In this document: positions 45,240-56,458 of the stretch, in pieces | Layout of the letters: each line of letters begins with the position of its first letter | How positions within the stretch are numbered: the stretch's first letter is position 1 | Source of the DNA: Diadema setosum | Lineage: Eukaryota > Echinodermata > Echinoidea > Diadematoida > Diadematidae | DNA: 64,000 bases | Assembly: GCA_033980235.1 (NCBI GenBank) | Contig: CM067069.1 | Coordinates: forward strand, 32,537,041-32,601,040 | Reading direction: 5' to 3' | Notes under the pieces: generated by a model | Databases searched by the model: none | Told to the model about the DNA's origin: nothing | What the model saw: only the letters and a program-made list of their open reading frames with translations | Position numbers and translations under genes: made by a program

Positions 45240-46915
45240 TTAGGGGAAAATCAAAGACTTATTGCTATGTCTAAACACTTTCCCTGTAAATTTATATTGT
45301 AGGACCTACAACGAGATCGGAGTCAACAAGTGCTCAGCACGGACCTAGGCCTAACAAGTTAACTTAGGTCTTACGTCAAATTTCATGTGGTCGCTCTTTA
45401 TATGATTTACAATATTCTGTTACAGTATAGACGCTAACGCCCGTTAGATCTAACGTTAGTCCTAGACTTGGTAGATCTAGTAGAGTGTAACGTTAGAACC
45501 TGTAACAACTAGGCGGTCGATGAGTAGTAGTAGGTCCAACCCTACATAGGCTACTCCACTACGTAGATCCTTACGTTAGCTAGGTCAGAGTTCTTGTTCT
45601 ACCGTAACGTTAGGCTCTACTACTGTACTAACTAGGCCTATTAAACGGTTACTATAAGCCGTTAAGAATAGAGACTGAGGCGCGAAAGCGCAAGTAGAAA
45701 TTTAAAAAGGTATACTTCATGGTAATTCGAAGGAAGATGGATTCAATAAGTGAAATTATAACTCACTTTTGCTTGATAGAGTAAACAAGACACGTACAGA
45801 TACCTCGGTGCACTCGGGTCATCATGCGGAATTCACGCTTTGAATGCGAACCACGGCTGGCGCGGCGTGATACAGAGCGTAGCTATAGGTGCAAAGTTAG
45901 CTAGCGTATCACATCAGCAAGACATCAGCGAGCGCAGGGCTGATTCGTCCATGTCATGACGTCATAATTTTGGTCACCAAAATTTCGCCATCAGATCGGG
46001 TTCAGGTGGTCTAAAAAGGGCCTCAAAACACCATCTCTCAACCGTTCTAAAGACAGTTTCACCTTCTGAAAGTTACCTATTCATATTCCTAGAGACTTAA
46101 GCTTTGCAGAAATATATAAATCACTTTGTTTATGAATACCGACATTTTTTTCTTGTTCACCATACTTTAAGCTTGAAATGGATGGAGGCCTGTGGTTTTG
46201 TTCGCCGTCTGCTGACACTTTTTCTATATCTCGCCATTTAGACTTGCGTTGCTAGGATGCAAACTCGACGTCTTCATCAATGTCTTGCAAAAAGTAAATT
46301 GGAAATCTAATGGAAACTTGGAATAAATTATAATCAAAGTATTATAGGCCTATAGTTGCAGAGATTGCTATTTTTAACATTGGTCATGTTTATTATGCCC
46401 CACAAAATCAGATTCGAAGTGGGTATTGGGTGTTGTGTAACATGGATACATTACTGGGTTAATTTGGGTTTATCCTCCAACTTCACGATGATAGTGCTTA
46501 AAAATGACCCAGAAAGGCGTAGTATAGGCTTCTTTTTAGTTCAGGGTCATGATGTATATCAAGATATGATTATATTCTCAAGCAATAATATCAAAGATGA
46601 AGATGCGGGGGGGGGGGAGAGTAACCATCGATTTTGATCGATAAAATCTCTTTATTAATAGTTTAATTTAATCAGTTTGAAAAGGCATTTGAATTGGCAT
46701 TTTGAAAATCAAAAGATGTGCTATTTCCAACAAACAGCAATTCATTTTCCCAGTCCATGCATGTAAAAAAATTGCCCCAGTATCACGGTTTGAATTGATC
46801 TATCAATATATTTTTTGATCTTCACTTTATCATTGCCAACACTATACTATAGTCCTCGTCATCACGTACCATCGTCACCTCTACCACCACGACCATCATT
46901 GAAGGAAACCAAAAC
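45240..46915. other. No supported gene; CTAG/AACGTTAG-rich at 45290-45680
   Basis: The first part belongs to the AACGTTAG/TAGGCCTA-rich type. The rest is AT-rich, with a G run at 46607-46616. No splice-supported exon was seen. Confidence 0.4.
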
Positions 46916-47160
46916 CCAAAAAGAAATGTGGATTGAGTGAAACCAGCAACATTAGTAGAACACATCAGTGAAAGTTTAAGGAAATCGGGCAATTGATGCA
47001 AAAGTAATGAGTTTTTACCGTTTTAATGTTGGAACCTCTGGATGAGGGGATACTTGAGTTCATGACATCATGTGTGAGCAAAATATAAGGAAAAAAAAAA
47101 TGTTTTCACTTTAAGTGCGTAATGAAAGAGCATTTGACTAACCGCTTTCAGAAAGTAGGG
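46916..47160. repeat. Possible dispersed echinoderm-type repeat
   Basis: Contains GTAGAACACATCAGTGAAAG and GGAAATCGGGCAATTGATG, wording I associate with a high-copy repeat in sea urchin sequence. This is recall, not a match made here. It has no coding capacity and abuts the LINE 5' end. Confidence 0.3.
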
Positions 47161-47249
47161 GGGATGATTACTACCCTTAACAATCTCTCATTCCAATCTC
47201 GCGTCCGGCAAGTCAGCTGACCATAACCCGCCAAACGCACAGCACATAG

Positions 47250-47917
47250 ATAGCAACGGAGGAGACCGAGCCGCCTACTCAACTGGCGACATTGTTGAGG
47301 CAATAATTCAAGCTTTCAGCGACCAAAAAGTCTTGAGCAAGCTGATTCCAGCTCTTACCCAGGCTTTACATGATGGTTTTATCATGGATTTGGAGAAAAG
47401 AGACAAAACGATCGAGGAAACTACGCAAGGAAATGGACCAACCCCAAGCCAAACTGGAGGAAATGGAGCAGTATTCTAGACGAAATTGTTTGGTCGTTCA
47501 CGGGGTACCTGAGACAAGAGGTGAAAACACGAATGCCATTATCTGTGATGTAGCCAAAAAAAATCAAGCAGGACATCGCCACGACGGACATTGACCGTTC
47601 CCATCGCATTGGCCTGCGAGGGAAAAGCGACAGAAAGGGAAGACCCGCAGCTCGCCCTATGGTCTTGAAGTTCAGCCGATACGATCAACGAGCGCTCTTC
47701 TATGCGAACAGGAAAGAGCTGAAGGGTACGAACATCTATGTTCATGAGAGTCTCACCGGTGAAAGGCAAGGATGGCTGAACGAAGCTCGAAAATCGTACC
47801 CAGCACCAACCGACAAAGTGTGGTCACAGGATGGTAAGATAAAGATCCGAACTCAAAACAACAAACTTCTGACGGTCGTGTGTAGAGCAGATCTCAAAAA
47901 GCTGAATATCAGATAGA
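47250..47917 (+). pseudogene. LINE ORF1 (nucleic-acid chaperone type), frameshifted
   Basis: Encodes a short coiled-coil stretch (KLEEMEQ), the RRM-entry motif QYSRRNCLVVHGVPE, DIDRSHRIG, RPMVLKFSRYDQRALFY and a conserved C-terminal part ending in LKKLNIR and a stop at 47914-47916. This is the L1-ORF1-like protein common to many vertebrate and echinoderm LINEs; it binds element RNA. The frame changes at least twice: around 47415-47435, and in the A8 run at 47556-47563, where seven A would restore register. The N-terminal part upstream of about 47410 is open in a different frame. Confidence 0.75.
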
Positions 47918-48030
47918 AAATCATTGACTTCCGGAACTTTGAACTCATGCACGTTCCAATCCCAAAAGTGCATAACATTTTTCTTTCTTTGCACTTCGGT
48001 AATTAGTCAATCCTTGTAACCATTGTAATT

Positions 48031-48216
48031 ATCCTAAGAAACTCTAATTTTTTTTTTATTATTTGTACCGTTTTTTATGTCCGTGAGCTATAATGAAATG
48101 TAACATATGTTTGAAAGTATACTTTCAAACATCCAACTATGTTACATTTCATTATAGCTCACGGACATAAAAAACGGTACAAATAATTAAAAAAAAAATT
48201 TGAGAGTTTCTTAGGA
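48031..48216. repeat. Inverted duplication A (ORF1-ORF2 spacer)
   Basis: Arms of about 90 bp meet at a perfect 22-bp palindrome (48110-48131). Outer ends are ATCCTAAGAAACTCT and its inverse. The arms are almost identical apart from small indels in the T/A run and next to the centre. It lies between ORF1 and ORF2 of the LINE. Confidence 0.9.
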
Positions 48217-48224
48217 TCAGTGTG

Positions 48225-48504
48225 CACTGGAATTCATCATCATCTACTATCTGGTTAAATGGAAACTCTGCTGCCATACAGAAAAAGCATAACCATGTCC
48301 GAGAGGACGATTTCTCGACATCTACATCGGAAACACAATTTTCATGGCACACATTGCCGCATTTGCATTGGTACTTATCATTCTTATTTCGTATATTTCC
48401 GATGTAGATGTCGAGAAATCGTCCTCTCGGACATGGTTATGCTTCTTCTGTATGGCAGCAGAGTTTCCATTTAACCAGATAGTAGATGATGATGAATTCC
48501 AGTG
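48225..48504. repeat. Inverted duplication B (109-bp arms, 62-bp spacer)
   Basis: 48225-48333 is the inverse of 48396-48504 with one mismatch in 109 bp. The right arm, read on +, encodes TWLCFFCMAAEFPFNQI and DDDEF, the end of the PHD-like domain that precedes the endonuclease in this LINE type. The right arm is therefore the original and the left arm the inverted copy. It directly follows inverted duplication A. Confidence 0.95.
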
Positions 48505-49970
48505 AACACTGAAATCTTTTCTCATAGCAATGTTAACATCGATACCTCTAAACTTAGTGTTTCTATTGTGAATGTCCTCTCATTTGATGAAAAGGATATT
48601 GAATCTGATTGCAATTTGGAAGATTTAGAGAGTCCCTGTCACTATTACTTCAGTGACACATTTAATGCTAAAGTTTCGAATTTACAAATGCCACACACCT
48701 TATCACCTTTTCATTTGAATGCTCGAAGTCTTGCCTCAAAATTCCACCGAGTTCAAGATTACCTCCAGACTTTAACTCCTCAATTCAGTATATATGCATT
48801 CACCGAAACATGGTTTGATGAAAGTGTTGCGGCGATGTACAATTTAGCTGGATATAAATTTATTCATAAAGCAAGAGAAAAGAGAGGCGGTGGTTGTTGT
48901 CTGTATATCCAAAATGATTTCGCCTCTAAAAACCGATCGGATCTGCAGTTTGATTCGAAGAATGTTGATACCCTGTTTGTTGAGATTGAACAGGCGTCCA
49001 GAAAGAATGTCATTATCGGCGTGATTTACAAAGCATCAAACACCCAAACAGATGAGTTCACTGACATGCTACGCTTGTGTCTAAGTAAAACAGCACGTGA
49101 GAATAAACCATGCTACTTAATGGGGGACTTTAATTTTGATCTTCTAAAATATTCATGCCACGGTGGTAGGCCAACTACTGTACTGAATTTTTGAATGTGT
49201 TTAATTCATTCTGTTTAGATCAATCATAACCAAACCCACTCGTGTAACAAATCATTCCTGTACATGTATTGACAACATTTTACGAATGTAACTGACAAAT
49301 TAATTTTTCTGGTGTATTATACACCGATATTTCCGATCATTTTCCAATTTTTCAGTTCACTCATGATGGGATACATGGTAACTTTGTTAAATCACCACGT
49401 GTTTCCACAAAACTTTGTATTTCATCCCTTACTGAGGAACTTAAGTAAGTTGACTTTACAGCTGTAACAAACCAGTCAGATGTTAATTCTGCGTATGATA
49501 CATTCAAAGATATTTTTACCGGTGTTTGCAAGAAACATACTAAATCTAGACGTAAAGATAAAGACAAGAAACGGGCAAAGAAACCTTGGATCACAGCTGG
49601 TATTCTGCGCTCCGTAAATACGAGGCAGAGATTGTATAAGAGGTATCTAAAACAAAACAGTTGTATGATCACAGACGTTACGTGCGTTTTCGTAACAAGT
49701 TAACCGATGTTATGAGATTCTCAAGAAAGTCGTATTATGCACGTCTCCTGGAAACTAATCGAAATAATTTGAAAAAGACGTGGAATGTTACTCGGTAAAA
49801 GCACACACAAACCTTTGCTCTCTTTTGTTATAAAACATAATAAAAAGTGTTTAGTGAAAATGAGATTGCCAATAGTTTTAACGATTACTTCAGTCATATT
49901 GGTAAAAATGTCGCCTCAAATATTGAAGCCTCAGAAAAACATTTCACATCTTTTTTGAGCTCAGATAATG
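48502..49970 (+). pseudogene. LINE ORF2, endonuclease half
   Basis: An open frame over 48502-49194 (230 codons) carries APE-type endonuclease motifs: LNARSL near residue 72, TETW near 100, KRGGGCCLYI near 130, IGVIYK near 170 and MGDFNFDLL near 208. This domain nicks target DNA to prime reverse transcription. After the stop at 49192, homology continues in shifted frames: an ISDHFPIF-like block near 49330, KKPWITAGILRSV near 49580, and an EN-RT linker to 49970. There are at least three frame changes. The region ends where the insertion begins at 49974. Confidence 0.85.
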
Positions 49971-49973
49971 TTA

Positions 49974-50115
49974 CACTCTAAGAAAAAAAGGTTCTCAAAT
50001 GGTTCTCGTCGGCTCCAAAATGGTTCTCATCAGATGGTTCTCGCAAAAATGGTTCCGATGAGCACCTATTAATGGTTCCCAATCGAAATGGTTCCGTTCG
50101 TCACCATTTGCTAGT
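49974..50115 (+). repeat. Left terminal half-MITE, GGTTCTC words
   Basis: Terminal CACTCTAAGAAAAAAAGG followed by eight or so ATGGTTC(T/C) words and GAGCACC. The similarity stops near 50105, with no right-hand partner close by. Confidence 0.75.
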
Positions 50116-50425
50116 ATGCGATCCAGTCCCCAAGTGTTATTTGTGGTACTCCTGCAGGTCAAACAATATCTTTAGGTCCACTTTCATTTTTCCCCTTGCT
50201 GTATATTCGAATGCCAGATGTAAGAATCACCAAAACTGTGGTATTGGTACAAAAATATTGTATGTGTTTCTACTGCTGTGATAATAAAAAGTACATATTG
50301 TTTTTATCGTAGACTAATGACTTCTCTTGGCTGCGTGCCAATGACAGCTGCCACCATCCAATTTTAGCGCTCGATCAGATATGCGTACGCTTAAATGTAC
50401 ACATACTAGTACTGCACTGTAGGAC
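50116..50425. other. Insertion interior, no gene
   Basis: I see nothing recognisable in this stretch. Confidence 0.4.
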
Positions 50426-50431
50426 TATGAT

Positions 50432-50894
50432 CGGTTACACACGAGAGAAAATTCGTAACTTGAATCATCATTGTAATGATGATTGCAATTCGTCTTTAGA
50501 ATTATCGGACCTTACACACGCTGGCTCGAAAACTGTGATTACAATTCGAATTCTCGAGCTAAGGCGCTACGTAATCCATGGTGACTTGTCAATCAAAACG
50601 TACGATCGAGTGCATGCATGCGGCGCGCGTATTATCTACGGGAGTGCTTGAAAGGTCACGTAAACTCCGCCCCTCAAAAGATGTTTTGGAGGTCAAGCAT
50701 TACACACGCAAATTTCGCAATGTAATTTGAGTGAAACTTCACTGGAATTCACCTCCGGACTAGAATTTGAATTCGTGATTGTGATTAGCATTCGTGATTC
50801 TAATTTGCTTCCACACGTGCTAAAAATTCGTCATTAGAATTATTTTTCACTGGAATCATCATTCAAATGACGAATTTTTGACCGTGTGTAACCG
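50432..50894. mobile_element. MITE with CGGTTACACACG ends
   Basis: Terminal inverted repeats CGGTTACACACG, followed on both sides by AAAATTCGT. Internal GAATTCG/AATTCGT and ATGATGATT words pair across the element. About 463 bp and non-coding. Target duplication not resolved. Confidence 0.7.
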
Positions 50895-51183
50895 CTCAAT
50901 GTAACCGCGGCGGCACGCGCCGCGTCTTGTAGCCCTCACCTGTGCTGCCTGCCTGCGCCTATGCAAACCTACCACCGCACAGCGGCAGAGTGCCAATGCA
51001 ATATTGCATGCAGGCAGCAGCAGCAGACGGCTAGGTAGTGTAGACACTTACACAAACACATCACACCCAACGAGCGGCACCCGGTAACGTTGGACATTAA
51101 TTTAGACAAAGTGGACTGGAAACGTGTCACTAGACTGTCAATTCCATTTTCGCCATGGCAGTCATCACAATTTAGGAGAAGAG
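50895..51183 (+). promoter_or_regulatory. CpG-rich leader-like exon inside the insertion
   Basis: CG- and CAG-rich (CGCGGCGGCACGCGCCGCG near 50904; CAGCAGCAGCAG near 51015). It ends in a consensus donor AGAG|GTAAGA after 51183. A well-placed start (CGCCATGG, ATG at 51155) opens only six codons to TAG at 51173, so this would be a 5' leader with a short upstream ORF rather than a coding exon. It is followed by AACGTTAG/CTAG-rich sequence. Confidence 0.3.
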
Positions 51184-52066
51184 GTAAGATTTTTAGTTTA
51201 AATGTGGTTTTATCTCATTTTTAGATGACATTCGTTGGTACAAAATCAAGTTAGAATGTTACGTGTTAGATTCATCACTCAGTTTTCGTTTTCAGTCAGT
51301 GATTAACCTAATAACGGTTAGCTAGATCCTAATGTTAGATCTAATTTGATCGAAGCTGCTATCTTGTGTAATGTTTACAAGGTACAGTAGATCCAGATCT
51401 AACAATAACATGTTAGGCCTGACACTTCTCCCAATTAGAAATTTGGCATACCAGTAGCAATGGCTCATGGGCTAGCCCGAACAGACGACGTGCGGGGCCG
51501 GAGCATGGCTGTCACGTTTTTACAGACTGGGCAGGGCTAAATTACTTTGCTAGGTATGCATGTAACGTTTAGACATTTCTATGCCTATTAAAAATAGAGT
51601 CTACTGACTCCGAAACATAGCCCAAACGCCGAACGCAAAGATAACTGTGTACAAGGAGCGCCCCGGGGTAAGGTCTATACCGTCTACATGCAATAAGGAA
51701 ATTTGTTCTATAACTTATACGTTATAACTGTCAGTGTTAACGTTAGAGCCAATATACTCTATAGAGGTCTATCTACAGCCCAGTAGGCCTAACTGTTAGG
51801 TCAAAATCTCTTCAGTATGTTTTCAGGCTTGTTCTAAGTGACGAGTCACGTCATAAAATGCCGTGTTCTGTTTATCGAATTATAGCAATGACATTGTTTT
51901 ATTAACGCGGTGTAGGTCTATTGTATCTTTCAATTCATAGATCAGGAAAGTGGACACACCAACATGCACAGAAACCAGGGAACAAGTAACTCTGGCCGGG
52001 ACGATGAAGCAGTACGTATGTGTTCGGGTCGCTGGTGCGGTTAGGGAAAAAGGTAGACTCTACATT
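51184..52066. other. CTAG/AACGTTAG-rich non-coding stretch
   Basis: The same compositional type as 38.5-39.3 and 45.3-45.7 kb. No exon was seen. Confidence 0.4.
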
Positions 52067-52450
52067 GATCAGAGAAACAGCCCGTGACAGACCGTTGACA
52101 ACATCGGCCAGAACCGTAGGCTTAACACTAGCCAAGAATGAGGTGGGCGGCCACAAGAATTCATCGATCAGAATCCTAAAGAGCCCGGGATAGCCCATTT
52201 GCAGCATCAGCCAGAACCCTGGGCTAGTCAAGAATGAGCTGTGTGGCTAAGACGATACATCGATCAGAATGACAGCCTGTGATAGCCCGTTGACAGCATC
52301 AAACAGAACCGATGGGCTAGTCAAGAATGAGCTGGGTGACCAAAAGAATATATCGATCAGAATGACAATTTTAGCCCGATAACCCGTTGACAGCATCGAC
52401 CAGAAACCTACGCTAGCCAAGAATGAGCTGAGTCAACGAAAAAACACTGA
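52067..52450 (+). repeat. Tandem repeat, ~95-bp unit, four copies
   Basis: Units start GATCAGA at 52067, 52166, 52262 and 52355. Each contains GATAGCCCGTTGACAGCATC-like sequence, CCAGAACC and CTAG(T/C)CAAGAATGAGCTG. A 98-codon ORF on the opposite strand crosses part of it and is not taken as a gene. Confidence 0.85.
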
Positions 52451-53145
52451 TGCTGCCAGAGAAAACCTTTGAGAAATATGTAGATAGGGTAGGTAAGTCC
52501 GTTTGCATTGACTTATAGTGTATTTTATAGCTGCTCTTTCAGAATCTGCCATCAACCAAACATTCATGTCAGGCGACTTTTTGTTGGTTTGTGTGATGGA
52601 GGGTCACATTTGTTTTGTTATGATCCCAATACAGTATTTGCAACTTACAATGTACCAGTGATAATGTTTCACTATAATTTGCATTTAACAGCTTTGGATC
52701 AACTGTATTGGGGGGGGGGGGGGGGTAGACGTAATGACATCAGACCAGATGCCAATCTGAGAAGTGGAATCATTCATAGTTCTAAACTTTAAAAGCACAA
52801 ACGGAAAATGCTCTTTATACTTCTCCAGTCATTGTGTGGTCGGTTATATCCACGCAGGAATTACATATTGTGTAGAGAATTGAAGATTATGTAATTTATT
52901 TCAAAGCACTGATGCACCTCTTGTCACCAGTTTATATTGCTTTTGCAGAAATACAAAATGCACATGTACGTGGTGGTGGTGTTTAAAAGATTGTTGGCAA
53001 ATTTGGTGAACAAAATGACAAATGCTAACAACATATTATTGTCATAGGCAAGTTATAGGACAGCAAATTCAAACCTCAGCTTTAGGCCTGCATTGTACAT
53101 AGTTTACTCTAATGAATTTGTTACTCTGATTTTAAAAAAAAGTGT
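52451..53145. other. Insertion interior, first copy of a diverged duplication
   Basis: 52845-53145 resembles 54020-54290 (CAGGAATTA, GATGCACCTCTTG, GAACAAA.TGA, CAAATNCAAA). A 17-bp G run lies at 52690-52707. Confidence 0.5.
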
Positions 53146-53149
53146 AAAT

Positions 53150-53376
53150 GAAGAGTTTGTTAGCAAAAACCGATAAGTCCATATTTGCTAAATGGAGATA
53201 TTTGCGCTTAAAGGTCAAGAAATATAAAGAGAACAATAAGAAAATGTTTGCTTCTTTTGACCATAACTTCAAAAATGTACCTTTATTGTAAAAAGGTATT
53301 ATTTTGTACTTTATGACAGAGATCGTACTTCAAAATCTTCAAAAATGGACTTATCGGTTTTTGCTATCAAACTCTT
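53150..53376. mobile_element. Short hairpin MITE with AAAT flanks
   Basis: Terminal inverted repeats of about 33 bp (GAAGAGTTTGTTAGCAAAAA..), flanked by AAAT at 53146-53149 and 53377-53380. 227 bp, non-coding. Inserted in the first copy of the diverged duplication. Confidence 0.7.
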
Positions 53377-54669
53377 CAAATTTTTATCGATTCCCAATGT
53401 TATATATTTTAGATCATGGTTGAGGAATTTTGTTCATTCATGCTTGTGAAACTGTGTGGGTGTGGTATCCTAGCTCTTTTCCCCTTTGGATTCTTATTAT
53501 CCTTCTCATTATAAAACAATGTGTTCTTTTCTTTTGTTTTCTTTTTTTGTGTGTGTTTTCGTAGGACATGCTGTAAATTGTCAGAAGTCATGATTAACCT
53601 GAATTGATACTCTTCTTGTATTTGCAGTTGTATAGATGTGTCTATGGTGCTTTCAAATTGCCGAACAACAACAACAACAACAAAAAAGGTCACTCGTATA
53701 CAAACAAAGATAAGTCAATTCAAGTACTCGACGTTATGAATGTGAAGTGAAGTGGAGCGAAGAAGTGTAAAGCTTATCCTATCCCAAGTATCATACCAGC
53801 AATATAATGTATGTTTTCTGTGACAATTTGGAAAGGTCCTGTTTAATGGAATTGTTTTGCTGCCCTTTGTAGTTGCTTTTAGGACAAATATGCGTTAAAA
53901 GAAAAAAAAACAACACCGAACAAACTAGCAAATACACGTATGTGGAAAAAGTTCCTCATACTACTTAAGCAGGTAATGTACTTGACTTCTGCCTATCTTA
54001 AGACTTACACAATTACTGTATCTCATCCATGCAGGAATTATTTCACAGAGAATTAGAAATTTTGTTATGTATTTCAAAAGCCTGATGCACCTCTTGCTAT
54101 TTCATATCATCTGTACAGAGATGTGTGATGGTGTTTCAAGAACTGCTCGGTACACAAATGACAAATATTGTGGGAAAAAATTAGTGAACAAATGAAAATA
54201 TTTTGTTAAGAATATTTGACAGATTATAACATGACAAATACAAAACTCAACTTTAGATTGTAAAAGTGAAGGTGAATAAATACATTTCTGCGAATTTGTG
54301 AAAGAGCAAATTTCTATGGTTTTCAGTTACTGAGTAATGTTTTATGAAAAGATATTGGTGAATGTCATGTACATGTATTCATGCTTGTGAAAGTGTGTGT
54401 GCATGGGTGTGTTATCCTTGCTCTTTTTTTTTCTAGTGTCAATGATAATGTATTATATGCTGATGTATTGCTAATATACATGTTTTGAACGTATGTTTGA
54501 CTGATGAGATGAAATTCAGATGAATTCATTTCATTTCAAATGAGTTTGTGATGCACATTAATTTCAATGCAGATAGGCAATGTACCTTTAAGAATGGTGC
54601 CAGTGAAGCACCTTACCACCACTGCATGTGAAACACACCAGAAATACACAGACATCAATTCACATACTA
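53377..54669. other. Insertion interior, second copy of the diverged duplication
   Basis: 54020-54430 repeats, in diverged form, 52845-53470, including TTCATGCTTGTGAAA.TGTGTG and the T-rich stretch after it. No gene was seen. Confidence 0.45.
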
Positions 54670-55087
54670 CATTCTAAGAAAAAAAAAAAGGTTCTTTTGA
54701 GCACCACTAAATGGTTCTCAGCACTGTCACAATAGCGACACCTTTTTTGGAGCCTGTGAGAACCTTTTTTAAATGGTGCCTGTCAGCACCTTTTAACATT
54801 GGTGCCCATTAGAACCTTTTCCAATGAAATGGTTCCCATGAGCACCTTTTGAAAAGAGTCAAAAAGGTGCCCATCTTTAGTCAAAAAGGTGCCCATGGGC
54901 ACCTTTTAAATGGTACTCACGAGCACCATTTCATCGGGAAAAAGGTTCTAATGGGCACCTTTTGCAAAAGGTGCCGACAAGCACCATTTAGAAAAGGTTC
55001 TCACGAGCACCTAAAAGGGTGTCGCTATTGTGACAGTGCTGAGAACCATTTAATGGTGCTCAAAAGAACCTTTTTTTTCTAAGAGTG
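54670..55087. mobile_element. Complete MITE, GGTTCTC/GGTGC words
   Basis: Ends CATTCTAAGAAAAAA (left) and CACTCTTAGAAAAAAA (right, inward), with TA at 54668-54669 and 55088-55089. Near each end a GTGTCGCTATTGTGACAG block is inverted. Between them, AAAGGTGC, GAGCACC and GGTTCTCA words alternate in both orientations. It shares ends and words with the half-MITE at 49974. Confidence 0.85.
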
Positions 55088-55089
55088 TA

Positions 55090-56458
55090 TGTCATTATTT
55101 ATGTATCCAACTGATGAATGTGAAATTTTGAAAGTCATTTCTAAAATGAAACGATCTATATCCACAGGTGCTGATGGTATTAACTCCATTTCTATAAAAG
55201 ATGTTATATCATTTATCTCGATTCCTATCACACATATTTGCAATTTGTCTATGTCAACTGGTGTTTTTTCCAGAATCGATGAAAGTCAGTAAAGTAGTTC
55301 CTGTTTTTAAAAATGGTGATGTCAATGCTCTAAGTAACTACCGACCTATTTCCCTTCTTCCAACGTTGTCGAAAATTCAACCATTCGACTGAATTGGCGT
55401 TGCTTTATGCAACTGAATTGTTCAATTCATTCTATGATGAAAAGAAACTACGACTGGGTGTTTACATTGACCTCGGTAAAGCTTTCGATTGTGTTGATCA
55501 TGAAATCCTTCTTTACAAACTTAAACGGTATGGTGTGAGAGGAATAGCTTATCAATGGTTCTCAAGTTATCTTTCAAACAGAAAACAATGTGTCCAGGTT
55601 AAAGATTCTCTATCTACCCTTGCACCAATTTCAATAGGGGTCCCCCAGCGAAGTATTTTGGGACCTCTTCTCTTTTTGATCTTTGTCAATGACCTTCCGA
55701 GAGTCTCAAAGTCACTCAAAATGATACTTTACGTGGATGATACCACCATCTTTTTTGCAGATACAAGCTTAGATAGACTTTTGTCTGTAGCAAATACTGA
55801 GTTAGAAAAGGTTTCAAACTGGTTTCAAGCTAATAAATTGCAACTCAATGTATCAAAGACTATGTTGTATAATATGAAGAATAAAACTGCCTCTGCAGAT
55901 GTAAAACTGAAACTCAATAACGATGATATTTCACAGGTTGACAATGTCAATTTCCTCGGTTTAATTATTGATCAGAAACTATCATGGACCAGTCATATAC
56001 AATATATTTCCCGTAAGATAAGCATGAATATTGGTGTTCTGCATAAGCTACGTACTATGTTACCATTAAATGCCCTGCATGCACTGTACAACACCAATAT
56101 ATTGCCTTACTATAACTACTGTAACCTCATATGGGGTCGTGCATCTGCCTACCTTTTAAAGAGACTAGTGGTGTTACAGAAAAAAAGCTTATTCGTCTTT
56201 GCACTAGCTCACATTATCGTGCGCATACACATGATCTATTTCGACGCCTCGGCGTCTTATCTCTGTCTGATTTGGTTTTGTACAAGACTGGAATTTTTTA
56301 TGTATAAGTTTATTCACAATACACTTCCATCTGTTTTTATGGATTATTTCAAATGTTGTAATGAAATTCACTCAAAAAACACACGGCATCAATTCAATAT
56401 GTATCCATTCTGTTTCCGAACAACTCGTGCCCAAAATATATTTGGAACTCCGTAATTC
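55090..56458 (+). pseudogene. LINE ORF2, reverse transcriptase half
   Basis: Continues the endonuclease half in frame after the inserted element. 55090-55290 has the start of RT ([14 protein letters not shown]); a frame change follows, then [21 protein letters not shown]. About 30-40 codons usual for the family are missing at 55376-55385, between LSKI and the HSTELALL equivalent. The main frame, 55394-56455, has YIDLGKAFDCVDHEIL (catalytic Asp), GVPQRSILGPLLFLIFVNDL (the usual Gly is Arg), the catalytic box LYVDDTTIFF near residue 112 (YADD is more usual) and NFLGLIID. The C-terminal domain (NTRHQFNMYPFCF) runs into a frame break near 56440. It is a dead copy; the family copies element RNA at the nicked target. 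Confidence 0.9.

Larger units (their letters stand above)
49974..55087. mobile_element. 5.1-kb pseudo-composite transposon inserted in LINE ORF2
   Basis: The left end is CACTCTAAGAAAAAAAGG and the right end, read inward, is CACTCTTAGAAAAAAAAGG. TA flanks both sides (49972-49973 and 55088-55089). Removing the insertion with one TA joins the two LINE halves in the same reading frame, which fixes the boundaries. The left end is only a ~140-bp half-MITE; the right end is a complete 418-bp MITE (54670-55087). The 4.5 kb between them includes another MITE, a CpG-rich leader-like exon, a tandem repeat and a hairpin element, and no transposase. It is best read as mobilisation of a genomic segment by two nearby MITE ends. 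Confidence 0.8.

Noticed and set aside
51935..52231. 98-codon ORF on -
   Set aside because: Overlaps the 95-bp tandem repeat and shows no family features.
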